This document shows positions 53,290 to 63,787 of a DNA stretch of 64,000 bases, piece by piece. Each line of letters starts with the position of its first letter. Within the stretch, counting starts at the first letter, position 1. Location: NCBI GenBank assembly GCA_027257055.1, contig JAPVLO010000618.1, positions 124,001 through 188,000 of the forward strand, written 5' to 3'. The notes under the pieces were generated by a model. The model was not told where the DNA came from, did not search any database, and was given only the letters and a program-made list of their open reading frames with translations. Source of the stretch: Cephalopachus bancanus. Its lineage: Eukaryota > Chordata > Mammalia > Primates > Tarsiidae. The position numbers and the translations under genes are program-made.

Positions 53290-54125
53290 GAAATTCTATT
53301 AGGCCCTTTCAAAAGACATGAATAGACGCTTCTCAAAAGGGGACACACAAGTGGCCAACAAACATGAAAAAATGCTCAACATCCATAATCATCAGAGAAA
53401 TGTGGTTAAGACCATAATGAGATAGCTTCATACACCAGTCAGAATGACTATTACTAAAAAGTCAACAACCAGATGTTGGTGTGATGCAGAGAAAAGGGAA
53501 TATTTATATGCCATTGGTGGGATTATAAACTAGTTCAACTTTTATGGAAAATAGCATGAAGAGTTTACAAAGAACTAAAAATATAATTTCCATTTGATCC
53601 AGCAATCCCAGTACTAAGGATCTACCCAAAGGAAAAGAAATTATTATATTAATATCGAAAAGATTCCTGCACTCATATGTTCATTGAAGCACTATTCACA
53701 TTAGCAAAATCATGGAACCAGCCTAACTGCCCACCAACAATTGACTGAATAAATAAAATGTAGAACATGTATGCCATGGAATACTACACGGCCATAAAAA
53801 CGAACAAAATCATGTCCCTTACAGCAATATGGATGAAGCTGGAGACCATCATCCTAAGTGAACTAACTCAGAAACAGAAAACTAATCATCACATATCCTC
53901 ACTTATATGTGCGAGTTAAGTGGTCACAAAGATGGAAATAATAGACACTGGGGACACTAAAGGGGACAGGCAGGGAGGAGGGTGAGGGTTCAGAAATTAC
54001 CTATGGAGTACAGTGTTCACTATCTGGGGAGCGGGTCACCTGAAGCCCAACCCACACCAGTACACGATGTGTTCAAGTGACAAACATACACTTGTACTCC
54101 CTAAATCTAAAATTAAGATTTTTAA
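53290..54125 (+). mobile_element. L1 3' end (ORF2 tail and 3' UTR)
   Basis: AAGACATGAATAGACGCTTC, ATCCAGCAATCCCAGTACTA, TGGAATACTACACGGCCATAA and TTGTACTCCCTAAATCTA are in L1 order. Multiple stops; 5' truncated. Confidence 0.88.
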
Positions 54126-54136
54126 AAAAGAAAGTC

Positions 54137-54434
54137 AAGCCGGGCTCGGTGGCTCAGCCTGTAATCCTGCACCTGGGAGGCTGAGGTGAGTGGATTGCCT
54201 GAGCTCGTGGGTTCGAGACCTGCCTGGGCAACTTGGCGCAACCTCATCTCTACAATAAATTAAAAAATTAGCCAAGTGTGGTAACGCGCGCCTGTAGTTC
54301 CAGCTACTTGGAAGGCTGAGGCGGAAGGATCGCCGGAGCCCAGCAGGTCGAGGCTGCAGTGGCCGGGAGCGGCCACTGCACTCCAGTCTGGGCGACAGAC
54401 TGAGACTCCAACTCAAAAAAAAAAAAAAAAAAGA
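54137..54434 (+). mobile_element. Young Alu with 10-base-pair second hairpin
   Basis: TGCAGTGGCC/GGCCACTGCA at 54355-54380; AAAGAAAGTC flanks both sides (about 54127-54136 and 54430-54439). It landed at the L1 3' end. Confidence 0.92.
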
Positions 54435-54474
54435 AAGTCTATTCGGCCCTTGATGTGCACTATCCCATTTCATC

Positions 54475-54610
54475 CCTTGAATACAGATAAGGACACTAAG
54501 GCTCTTCAGAGAGGCTAGGTAACCGGTCCAGGGTCACACAGCCAGGAAGGGGCAGAATGAGAAATCAGACCCAGATCTGCCTGACAGCAAAATCTGATCT
54601 TCCTTCTACT
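54475..54610 (-). mobile_element. MIR fragment
   Basis: CTCTTCAGAGAGGCTAGGTAAC, GGTCCAGGGTCACACAGCCAG; reverse MIR. Confidence 0.75.
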
Positions 54611-54699
54611 TCCTATTCCTCAGCGGAATCTACAGGATTCTCTGGGAGAGGAGACTTTTAGTGTACATGATGCGCCACTCAAGAGTAAACCAGAAGCCC

Positions 54700-54960
54700 T
54701 GGTAAACAGACAATGAAATGTACACTCATCGAGTAGTGTATGCACAGCAGTAGGCAAGAATGAGTTACTAGCACATGTGCTTACACGGATACATCTCGCA
54801 AGGATTATGCTGAGTGAAAGAAGCCAGGCACAAAGGAGTCTAGACTGTGGTGCAGTTCTATTAAGTTGTCGAAGAGGCAATAATGACAGGAGTGAAAAAC
54901 TGGTTACCTCCACAGAGGATGGGAGATATCGCTGGGGAGGGACACAAGGGAGCAGAAGGA
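54700..54960 (+). mobile_element. L1M fragment
   Basis: AAGGATTATGCTGAGTGAAAG, AAGCCAGGCACAAAGGAGTC, GGTTACCTCCAC; old L1 3' region. Confidence 0.6.
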
Positions 54961-55065
54961 GCTGATGCTAATTACATTGGGCCTGCTCCCCATGTTGGAG
55001 ACCCTTGATTTAATCACGTCTGCAAAGTCTCTTTTGCCATGGAAAGCAATATAGCCATATGTCTT

Positions 55066-55315
55066 TTCCCTCCCCTCCTTCTCTTCTTCCTTCCTTCCCT
55101 TCTCTTCCCTTCCTTCCTCCTTTCCTCTTTTCTTCCTTCCTTCCTCCCTCCCTCCCACCTCCCTCCCTTCCTCCCCTCTCCCTTCCTTCCTTCCTTCCTC
55201 CCTCCCTTCTCCCCTCATTCCTTCCTTCCTCCTTCCTTTCTTCCTCTGTCCTCCTACGTCTCCTTCCCTCCCTTCTTTTTCTCCCTCCATCTCTCCCTTT
55301 TCCTTTTGCCTTTTT
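55066..55315 (+). repeat. Long polypyrimidine tract (CTTCC/CCCTCC)n
   Basis: About 250 bases almost wholly C and T on this strand, with a few A and G. Lys/Arg/Glu/Gly-rich frames on the reverse strand, and Pro/Ser/Phe-rich on this one, are artefacts. Confidence 0.93.
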
Positions 55316-55476
55316 TTAAAAAAGAAACAGGTTTATACTAATCACATATTTTTTAAATCTGTTTTTTCTTAGCAATATTGGGAATGTTTTCCTTAATTAT
55401 TCTTCAGCATAGTGTTGAATAGCTGTGCAATATCTTATTATCAGGATACAAAACAATACACTGAATATATTCTCTA

Positions 55477-55633
55477 AGTGTGGTTTTATTTATTTATTTT
55501 TAATAAAGAAATAGAGACAGAGTCTCACTGTGTTGCTCAGGCTGATCTTGAGTTCCTGGGCTCAAGTGATCCTCCCTCCTCAGCCTCCCAAAGTGCTGGG
55601 ATTACATACAGGTCTGAGCCACTACATTCAGTC
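55477..55633 (-). mobile_element. Alu left-arm monomer (FLAM-like)
   Basis: (TTTA)n tail, then GACAGAGTCTCACTGTGTTG to CACTACATTCAGTC. Confidence 0.7.
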
Positions 55634-55748
55634 AACTTTAAATTTTTAAGTGAGTATATATGCTAAAAGTGTAAGGGTAACCACTAAACAAACAGAAAGC
55701 GAATGAAAATAAATTAAAAGTAGAAGATTGAAAAGGAAAACAACAAAA

Positions 55749-55856
55749 ATTATATATATATATATATATAGTTTCTGAGTCGATGGTCCACTCTGTCACC
55801 CATGTTGGAGTGTAGTGGCACAATCACAGTCCACAGCCTCAACCTCCTGGGCTAAA
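55749..55856 (-). mobile_element. (TA)n run and FRAM fragment
   Basis: About 11 TA units (55749-55771) form the tail side of a short reverse right arm ending CTCAACCTCCTGGGC. Confidence 0.65.
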
Positions 55857-56484
55857 TGTGGTATTAGGATGTGGCCTTTTCATCCCAGTTGTAACCTCTG
55901 TTGTAAAGTTCATTGGGAGTGCTCTGCACTTGGATCTTTGTGCATATCTCTGCTCATTTGCTCAGGGCAAATCTGCTTTTATCATGGCGGCACCATAAGC
56001 AAACGATTCCAGTGGAATTGTGATTTTGTATAACACCTAGTCCTGTGTCCTGGCTAGCTGACATTTGCCTTTTTGGCAGCCTCTTTTCTTACAGAAGCCC
56101 CATTTGAAGCTCTCTCCAATCTCAGCAAGCCAATTTCTCACCAACTAGGTGTCACCCTACATATTCTACCTGTTCTATCCATGTGGACCATGTGCCAACA
56201 AGTCTGTCAGTCAAGAAGGCTAGAAGGAGGTGATTTTCCATGACTGGACAGTAGCTTTCCTAATGTGTTGCTTGGCAGTGGTTCTTCACCACTCATAGCT
56301 GTGAACACTCATAGCTGTCTAGACTAAGATGCCAGGGAAGAAGAGCCAGGGAGGACATCTGAGAGGGGTTGTGTCCACATCAGTCCCACTGACCAGAGCT
56401 GGTAGCCCTCTTCCTAAGTCACCGGTTCACTTAGAGACCATGTCACTGGCAGGTGGAGGGTCAATCTTTCTTTATTAATTAAAC

Positions 56485-57000
56485 GGTATTTTCCATTAAC
56501 TCCTCTCCCCAGTCCCTGGCAACCACCATTCTACTTTCTGTCTCCAGTATTTTCACTCCTCTAAGTACCTCCTTTAAGTGGAATCCTACAGTATTTGTCT
56601 TTTTGCGACTGGCTTATTTCACTCAGCTTAATGTCCACACGGTTCATCCATGTTGTGGCATGTGTCAGAATCCCCTTCCATTTTCAGTCTGTAGAGAGGA
56701 ATAATATTCCATTGTCCATATACAACACATCTTTCTTTCCATTTGCTTGCAGATAGACACTTGGCCTATCTCCACCTTTTGGCTATACTAAATGTTATTG
56801 CTAGGAATATGGGTGTACAAATACGTCTTGGAGTCCCTGTTTTCACTTCTTTTTCATAAATACCCAGAAGTGGAATTACTGGCTCAGATGGTAATTCTAT
56901 GTTTAATTTTTTTGAGGAATTGCTGCCCCATTTGCCTTCCCATCAGCAATGCACAAGGGTTCTAAATTCTTCACATCACTAACACTGGTAAATTTGTTCT
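56485..57000 (-). mobile_element. L1M fragment
   Basis: GGCTTATTTCACTCAGCTTAATG, AATATTCCATTGTCCATATAC and TACCCAGAAGTGGAATTACTGG are reverse L1 3' text. Confidence 0.7.
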
Positions 57001-57108
57001 GGATAAAAGTATAGGCTTTTAAAAGGTCTGTAGTCAAACCAAGATGAAGGAGGCAAGTGAATTTATTTTTCCCCACATGCTGCTATCATTCAAAACCCAC
57101 TTTCAGGC

Positions 57109-57397
57109 TGGGCTCAGTGGTTCAGCCTGTAATCCCAGCACTTTGGGAGGCCTAGGTGAGTGGATTGCCTGAGCCCACAGGTTCAAGACCTGCCTGGGCA
57201 ACTTGACAAGACCTCATCTCTACAATAAATCAAAAATTAGCCGGGCGTGGTAGCACACGCCTGTAGTTCCAGCTACTTGGAAGGCTGAGGTGGAAGGATC
57301 ACCAGAGCCCAGCAGGTCTAGGCTGCGGTGTCTGGGAGTGGCCACTGCACTCCAGTCTGGGTGACAGAGTGAGACTTCAACTCAAAAAAAAAAAACA
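57109..57397 (+). mobile_element. Young-type Alu
   Basis: GGCTGGGCTCAGTGGTTCAG to CTTCAACTC plus A tail; flanks share AAAACCCACTTTCA/AAAACACTTTCA. Confidence 0.9.
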
Positions 57398-57534
57398 AAA
57401 CACTTTCATGTGTTATAAGACGTAGGGAAAGCCACAGGCAGCCATTATACTTGGATGTGTCTATTTGTTGATGCTCTTTTGATGTGAATGAATGCTATCT
57501 AATGTCAAGATAGCCAGAAAGCATCGTGTGTAAC

Positions 57535-57700
57535 AGCGAGGACCCTGGAGCACAGCATCGCCATTTCTATCTGTGTGTTATTTAACCTGAATAAGTTATT
57601 TAGCCACTCTGTGCCCAGTTCCCTCATCTATAAAATGGACATCATAATTGTGCATCTCTCATTGAGCTGTCATGACGATTGAATGTCTTCATATTCATCA
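57535..57700 (+). mobile_element. MIR fragment
   Basis: AGTTATTTAGCCACTCTGTGC, CCCTCATCTATAAAATGGAC, GAGCTGTCATGACGATTGAATG. Confidence 0.8.
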
Positions 57701-58880
57701 AGTGTTTAGATAGGCCGTGACCTATACAAGGCATAGGATAAGCATGTCATAAATATTTCATGAGAGCCAAGGATGTGATGGACTTGGTTCAAAGCTCCAA
57801 ACTCTACCTAACAATGCCTCTTTTAATGTAGGTGGGTCATCTCTGTCTGTGGATCTTTCAAAGGCAGCCAGACCTACTGCTATTGTGAATGTTTGCCATT
57901 CTCTAGTCTTCTGAATGCGTGACTTTCAGAAGACCATGGGTAAAATTTTAAAATAAGATCTATCAAATCTTTCAGAGTTGATCTTCAGGAATATCATGCC
58001 CCCTCCCACTCCACTCCACCCCACTGCTCTCAGATGTGGACAGCGTCAGAGCTTTCCCCAGCTGGCTCCTTTTCCCAGCAACTACCACATCCTTTCTCCC
58101 ATTTCCCTCTTTCCATCAAAGCTCATTGATCCTGTGGTCCATTCCCTGAGACCTTCATTGGCAAGAAAGTATTCATCGATAGAGAAGTCATTAAGTTGGC
58201 AGTCAACTTCAAACCCATCCTGCTAATGCAACTTCCCAAGTAGTAGAACTGCTGCCTTCATGTGATTAGGAAGCATATTCCACAGAAGATTGCGGAAGCA
58301 TGAATACAGTGTTGGAAATACCAGGCTTCACACAAGGAGATGTAGTATGGAGGCTCCTAAGATCTTCTGAATGGGCAGTTGTCTCTATTATCCACATATC
58401 TGGCAAATGAGCAGACCGGACCTTGTTCCTTTCTGCCAAACAACAGAGGAGAAGGTCCTAGGAGTGTGTTTCTGAGTGTCCCTGCCACTTTCCCCCTAGG
58501 ATTTAATTGTCAAGGGAGCCAAATAAGTTGATTCACAATGTGAATTTTGCTTCATAGAGGATATTTGCTTCATGTAAAATACATCAGGATATTTTAAAGT
58601 TGCACCCAAAAGAAGCCAATATCTAAAAGGTAGAATTTTGAGCAAGTGGTGGGTGAGAAACATAAATGGGCTTCGTTTGTCATATTTAACATATAGATCT
58701 TCAAGGTCATGCTCATTCTATTTTTAATTATAAAAGTATGTAGCTTTTCATTAGGAAACACAAATTATTTAAAAAATATAAATAGGAATGAAAGTCTTTA
58801 CCCTATTTAGTTGATCTCCATATAATTACTCTTTCTGTGTGCATCTGCTAAACTATGAAAAATATTTGTTCACACCTATT
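57701..58880. other. Intergenic stretch, nothing recognised
   Basis: One 82-codon frame (57978-58226) without support. Confidence 0.4.
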
Positions 58881-59154
58881 CGTATATGTCGTGCACTACA
58901 TAACAATGTTTTGGTCAGCAACGTACCACATATGCGACGGTGGTCCCATAAGATTATAGCAGAGCTGAACAACTCATTTCCTAGTGATGTTGTAGCTGTT
59001 GTAGTTCACAATGCAACACGTTACTCATGTATCTGTGGTAATGCCGATATAAGCAAACCTACCAGTCATATAAAAGTATAATGATAAACTACTATATTGC
59101 TGGTTTATATATTTACTATACTATACTTTTTATCATTTTTTTCAAAATTTGATA

Positions 59155-59335
59155 TTTTTGTTTTTGTTTCAATAGCTACAAATAGTTTTGGGTTACATGG
59201 TTGTATTGTATAGTGGTGAAAAAGTCTAGGTTTTAAGTGCACCTACCACCCTTGCTTGTGCTCATTGTACCTGATGGGTGATTTTTTATCCCTCCACCCC
59301 TTCCCCCACCTCCAATTTATCATTATTTTAGAATG
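59155..59335 (-). mobile_element. L1 3' tip inside Tigger
   Basis: GTTTTGGGTTACATGGTTGTA, AAGTGCACCTACCACCC and CCCTCCACCCCTTCCCCCA are reverse L1 3' UTR. Confidence 0.65.
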
Positions 59336-59722
59336 TATTCCTTCTACTTATATTTTTAAAACAGTTAACTGCAAAACAGCCTCAGACAAATGTCAGGAGG
59401 CTTTCCAGAAGAAGTCTTGTCACCACAGGAGATGATATCTCCTTGGCTATTAATGTTACTGCCCCTGAAGACCCTTCAGTGGGCCAAGACGTGGAGGTGG
59501 AAGATGGTGATATGGATGATTCCGACTCCATGTAGGCCTAAGCTAATGTGTGAGTATGTCTTTTAACAGTTTAAAAAGCAAAAAATAAAAACAAAAAAAA
59601 TTTTAGAGTGGAAAAGAACTTATAGAATAAGGACATAAAGAAAGCAATTTTGTACAGCAATACAATGTGTTTGTGCTTTAAGCTCAATGTTATTACAAGA
59701 GTCAAACAGTCTTTAAAAATCA

Positions 59723-60009
59723 CTGGGCATGATGGCTTATGCCTGTAATCCCAGCACTTTGGAAGGCCGAGGCAAGAGGATTGCCTATGCCCAGGAGTTT
59801 GACCTCAGCCTGGGCAACTTGGCAAGACCTCTTCTCTACAATAAATCCAAAAATTAGCTGGGCATAGTGGCATGCACCTGTAGTGCCAGCTACTTGAAAG
59901 GTTGAGACACAAGGATTGCCTTAGCCTAGCAGGTTGAGGGTGTGGTAGCAGCGAGCGTGCCCCTGCACTCCAGCCTCGGCGACAGAATAAGACTCTGACT
60001 CAAAAAAAC
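59723..60009 (+). mobile_element. Alu inside Tigger
   Basis: Older copy with TACAATAAATCCAAAAATTAG linker and CAGCCTCGGCGACAG. Confidence 0.85.
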
Positions 60010-60287
60010 CACAAAAGTTTAAAAAAATTTAAAGTTGATGAAGTAAAAAAATTACAATAAGCTAAGGTTAACTTATTATTAAGTAAGAGTTTTTCAAATA
60101 AATTTAGTGTAGCCTAAGTGTGCAGTGTGTATAAAACCTACAGTAGTGTACAGCAATGCCTTGGGCTTTCACATTCACTAATCACTCACTGACTCACCCA
60201 GAGCAACTTCCAGTCCTGCAAGTTCCATTCATGGCAAGTGCCCTACACAAGTGAACCGTTTCTTATCTTTTATACCATATTTTTACT

Positions 60288-60290
<3 letters not shown>

Positions 60291-60319
<29 letters not shown>
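60291..60319 (+). repeat. (TG)n microsatellite
   Basis: About 13 TG units inside the Tigger right part. Confidence 0.95.
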
Positions 60320-60322
<3 letters not shown>

Positions 60323-60508
60323 CTTAGATACACAAATACGTACCAATGTGGTGCACCTGCCTACAGTATTCTATACAGAAACATGCTGTACAGGTGTGTA
60401 GCCTAGGATAAATAGGCTGTGCCATCCAGGTTTGTGTAACTACACTCTATGGTGTTCCCACAGCGATGGAATTGCCTAACAACACATTCTCAAAACTTGT
60501 CCTCATTG

Positions 60509-60776
60509 TTTTTATTTTATTTATTTATATGTGAGGCAGGGTCTTACTGTGTTGCCCAGGCTGGAGTGCAGTGGTATGATCTTGGCTCAGCCTCCCAAGT
60601 AGCTGGGACTACAGATGTACACCACCATTCCTGGCTAATTTTTTAATTTTTTTTTTGTAGAGATGAAATCTCACTATGTTACTCAGGCTACTCTCAAACT
60701 CCTGGGCTCAAGCGATTCTCCTGTCTCAGCGTCCAAAGTGCTGGGATTACAGGCATGAACCACTACACCTGGCTCC
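60509..60776 (-). mobile_element. AluJ-like copy near the Tigger right end
   Basis: Reverse copy; CTCATTGTT and CCCATTGTT flank it, and Tigger sequence resumes at once after it. Confidence 0.85.
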
Positions 60777-60801
60777 CATTGTTAAGTGACACATGACTGT
60801 A

Positions 60802-61500
60802 TATAAAGAAAATCAAGTGTGTTTTTCTTTTGACACAAATGGTCATACATTGTGTATTCTTATCCATTTCACTTTTTGTATAATAAGGAAGTTTCTTCAG
60901 ATGGTTCATATAAAGTCTTTATCTTTTTTTTATTTTGAATCGGGGTCTCCCAGGCTGAAGTGCAATGGTACACTCACAGCTACCACAGCCTCAGCCCGCT
61001 GGGCTCAGCGATCCTTCCACCTCAGTCTTCCAAGTAGCTGGAACCACCACATCTGATTCATTTTTTGATTTATTGTAAAGATGAGGTCTCGCCAAGTTGC
61101 CCAGGCTGGTCTTGAACCCCTGGGTTCAGGCAATTCTCTTGCCTCTGTCTCCCAAAGTGCTGCAATTACAGGCTTGAGCCACTGCGCCTGGCCTAAGTAA
61201 GTCTTTCTTGATAATGACCTTGTAATATTCCACTCTAATCGTGGTTGCACCATTATTTATTAAGCATTCTTTTAAGCATTACTCTATATACATTTAGGTT
61301 AATTTTCAATTTTTCTGTATTGCAAACAGTACTGAAACTAACATCTGTTTACATATATTTTGCAAGATCTTATAAATATCTTAGTATTAATTTCTGGAAT
61401 TAGAGTTGTTGAACAAGGAATATGAACATTTCAACTTTTGAAAAACATCGTTAAATTGTGTTCCAAAAATGCCTTGCAAATCAAGACTCCCCCACGGTCA
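60802..61500 (-). mobile_element. L1M-type fragment split by an Alu
   Basis: TATCCATTTCACTTTTTGTAT before, and AATTTCTGGAATTAGAGTTG after, the Alu at 60925-61194 are reverse old L1-class text. Confidence 0.45.
60925..61194 (-). mobile_element. Alu copy
   Basis: Reverse copy with CCAAGTTGCCCAGGCTGG and a shortened right arm (GGAACCACCACATC). Confidence 0.85.
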
Positions 61501-61672
61501 TAGATTTCCGGCCTCTTATTCTAATCTAAAATATTTCAAACACTCATTGAAGTCCAATACATATATAGAACACTTAAATATAACTTCCAGGCAAGAAGGA
61601 TGAGACATAAATAGTTAGTACTTTCTCATGCAATCTGTTTTTTTATTTTTCTCTTTGGTGCTCCTGGCTTGA

Positions 61673-62347
61673 CTTCACGACTCCTCCACCTTGTCTTCTG
61701 GTCTGCCTGAAGTTAAGCACTGGTCCCACAAACTGCCTTGCCTCCTTTTTAGTTGTTTGTCCTGGGCTTTTAGCATCACGCTAGCCAGCAGCAAGTCCTG
61801 GAGTATGTGGGAATTTGACAGCAAGATTGTTCCTATTGTGTTCACTGGACTTTGGGAAGCTTTTTATGTTGAAAAGGTTAACATCTCTGACTCAGTTGTG
61901 GACTTACTGATGCACAGCAGTATCAAAGAGGACTGGGTCGCCTCCCTTGAAATTGAGCATGGACAGAACCTGATGTTGTTGGCTATCTATCTCTGTGAAG
62001 TCCACAGTGCTGCTTTGGGCTCTACTAAATCAAGTTCCCACACCAAGATTCCATCCTAATGTGCTACACCATCTCTGTCTTCCTTCTTTTCACCAGCTTC
62101 TGATGCACCTTGAGTACAGTGAACTGGAACTTCATTGTGGACTTTTATGACCACACCACCCTTCAATTTCCACTTAACTTTCCTGTTAATGCAGAAATGC
62201 TGACAAAGATACGCTTCACCTATGTGTTCCCACTAGGAATCCTCACTATTAAGTGCCAACCTGTTCCTCTGTGAGGCTCATTTAATCAAAGGGGGGAATA
62301 AGGTGAAACTGGTGGTTGTAGGCGAAGGTTCAAAAAACGAGGTCTGA
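61673..62347 (+). pseudogene. Claudin-34-like pseudogene
   Basis: Claudins are four-transmembrane tight-junction proteins. The frame open from 61673 has no start ATG. It reads a hydrophobic first segment (LPCLLFSCLSWAFSITLA, about 61733-61786), then SWSMWEFD and a claudin-type GLW (61847-61855) followed by EAFYVEKVNIS, and then a second hydrophobic segment NLMLLAIYLC that degenerates before TAA at 62057. Resuming in another frame at 62062, it reads CYTISVFLLFTSF, an in-frame TGA, then NWNFIVDFYDHTTL and TYVFPLGILT, like a claudin third segment and second loop. A second shift near 62250 gives SANLFLCEAHLIK, like the start of the C-terminal tail, with a stop at 62345-62347. So it has a missing start, a damaged TM2, one internal stop and two frameshifts. 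The cysteines expected after GLW are absent. The gene assignment is from recognition and position beside SHROOM2; it could be the orthologue of CLDN34 or a decayed extra copy. Confidence 0.6.
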
Positions 62348-62738
62348 CACAAGGGCTTTTACTTATGGAAATGCTACCGATTGTGTTCTTGAAAAAATGT
62401 TCTCATACACATAATATTGTGGTAATCATCTACTCATTTAAAATAAAATATATTTATGTGGTTCTTCAGCATGTTTCTAGAGTTTATATTCTCCTCTTCT
62501 GTCCATTCGGTGTGTCTATTTCTTATTGTGAAGTTTTTCCCTTTCTGAAATTGGTAGGCAAATGTCTTATGTACATACAAGGCCAAAAATCAAAGGCAGG
62601 GAAAAACACGGGTCTAAGGCAGGCACATTTCAACGAACACCACCAACTCCAAGCTGAATGGGAGTTGTTAAATGTGCTCACATATACACATAGAAAGATC
62701 ACCATGTTTAGCGCATAGAGACTATAAAGACATTACCA

Positions 62739-63031
62739 GCCGGGCTCGGTGGCTCAGCCTGTAATCCCGCTCCTTTGGGAGGCTGAGGTGAGTGGATTGC
62801 CTGAGCCCGCGGGTTCGAGACCCGCCTGGGCAGGCGAGACCTCATCTCTGCAATAAATCAAAAAAAAAAATCAGCCAGGCATGGTAGCGCATGCCTGTAA
62901 TTCCGGCTACTCGGAAGGCTGAGGCGGAAGGATCGCCAGAGCCCAGCAGGCGAGGCTGCGGTGGCCGGGAGCGGCCACTGCACTCCAGTCTGGGCGACTG
63001 AGTGAGACTCCAACTCAAAAAAAAAAAAAAA
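62739..63031 (+). mobile_element. Young Alu with ACTT-region deletion and T-arm-like hairpin
   Basis: GCCGGGCTCGGTGGCTCAGC start; GGGCAGGCGAGACC (four bases shorter than GGGCAACTTGGCGAGACC); hairpin at 62809-62825; A tail 63017-63034. Perfect duplication AAAGACATTACCA at 62726-62738 and 63032-63044. Confidence 0.95.
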
Positions 63032-63064
63032 AAAGACATTACCACTGGTTAGAGAAGAGCAGGA

Positions 63065-63270
63065 TTCCTCAACCTCAGCACTACTGACATTTTGACCTGG
63101 GTTCTTTGGGGAGTAGGGAGGCTGTGCTGTTGATCCAGCCTCCATGGCTTCTACCCACTAGCTATCAGTGGCATTCCCCTATTTTCTCAAGTTGTGACAA
63201 CCAAAAATGTCCAGACATTTCCAAATGTCCTCTGAGAGACAAAATCGTCTCCCATTGAGAACACCGGGTT
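63065..63270. mobile_element. MER5A-like hAT element
   Basis: GTTGTGACAACCAAAAATGTCC then CATTTCCAAATGTCC; opposite orientation to the copies at 29768 and 32985. Confidence 0.7.
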
Positions 63271-63574
63271 AGATGTCATCAAGACCCAGGCTGATGGACA
63301 TTATGGAATATGGAGAAGATTTTGAGGAAAATGTTTATCACATAAAAATGCATAGGCTCAATATACAGTTGCATCCGTTGGCCTGGGTCATTGGCTACAT
63401 TTAACTCAGGGGTCTATTGAAGGTGATTTTACTTCCTTTCCCAGAGGACATTCGACAATGGTAATGTCAATGAGAAATGTCATAATTGAAGTAGCAAACT
63501 CTATGGTAGAGTTAGATAGATGGATAAAAAAGGGGTGGGAGAATTGGGAAACTTGGATTACAAATCTGAAGAAA

Positions 63575-63787
63575 TAGCAGCCTTGGCAACATTATGAGAC
63601 CTTGTCTCTATAACAAATTTTTAAAGCTTAGCCAGGTGTAGTGGCACGAGCCTGTAGTCCCAACTGCTTGCAGGGCTGAAGTGAAAGGATCACCTGAGCC
63701 CAGCAGGTGGAGGCTGTGGTAGCCTGATCGTGCTACTGCACTCCAGCCTGGGAGACAAAGTCTCTGACTCACAAAAAAAAAAAAAAA
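63575..63787 (+). mobile_element. Partial Alu
   Basis: End of a left arm, linker and whole right arm, 14-A tail. Confidence 0.82.

Larger units (their letters stand above)
58884..60801. mobile_element. Tigger-type (Tc1/mariner) DNA transposon, interrupted
   Basis: Left end GCACTACATAACAATG with GGTGGTCCCATAAGATTATA, and right end GCCTAACAACACATTC with GTTAAGTGACACATGACTGTA, are Tigger1/MER2-like terminal parts. Between them a decayed transposase 3' end reads GPRRGGGRW-type text in one frame and acidic EDPSVGQDVEVEDGDMDDSD before TAG (about 59460-59535). It was split by L1 (59155-59335) and two Alus. No intact transposase. Confidence 0.75.

Noticed and set aside
53290..54125. Active L1 element
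   Set aside because: Only the 3' end is present, with stops and no ORF1 or 5' UTR.
55039..55341. Lys/Glu/Gly-rich and Pro/Phe/Ser-rich frames
   Set aside because: They are translations of the polypyrimidine tract.
62809..62825. tRNA gene suggested by a T-arm-like sequence
   Set aside because: No acceptor stem, D-arm or anticodon arm is present; it is the B-box region of an Alu.
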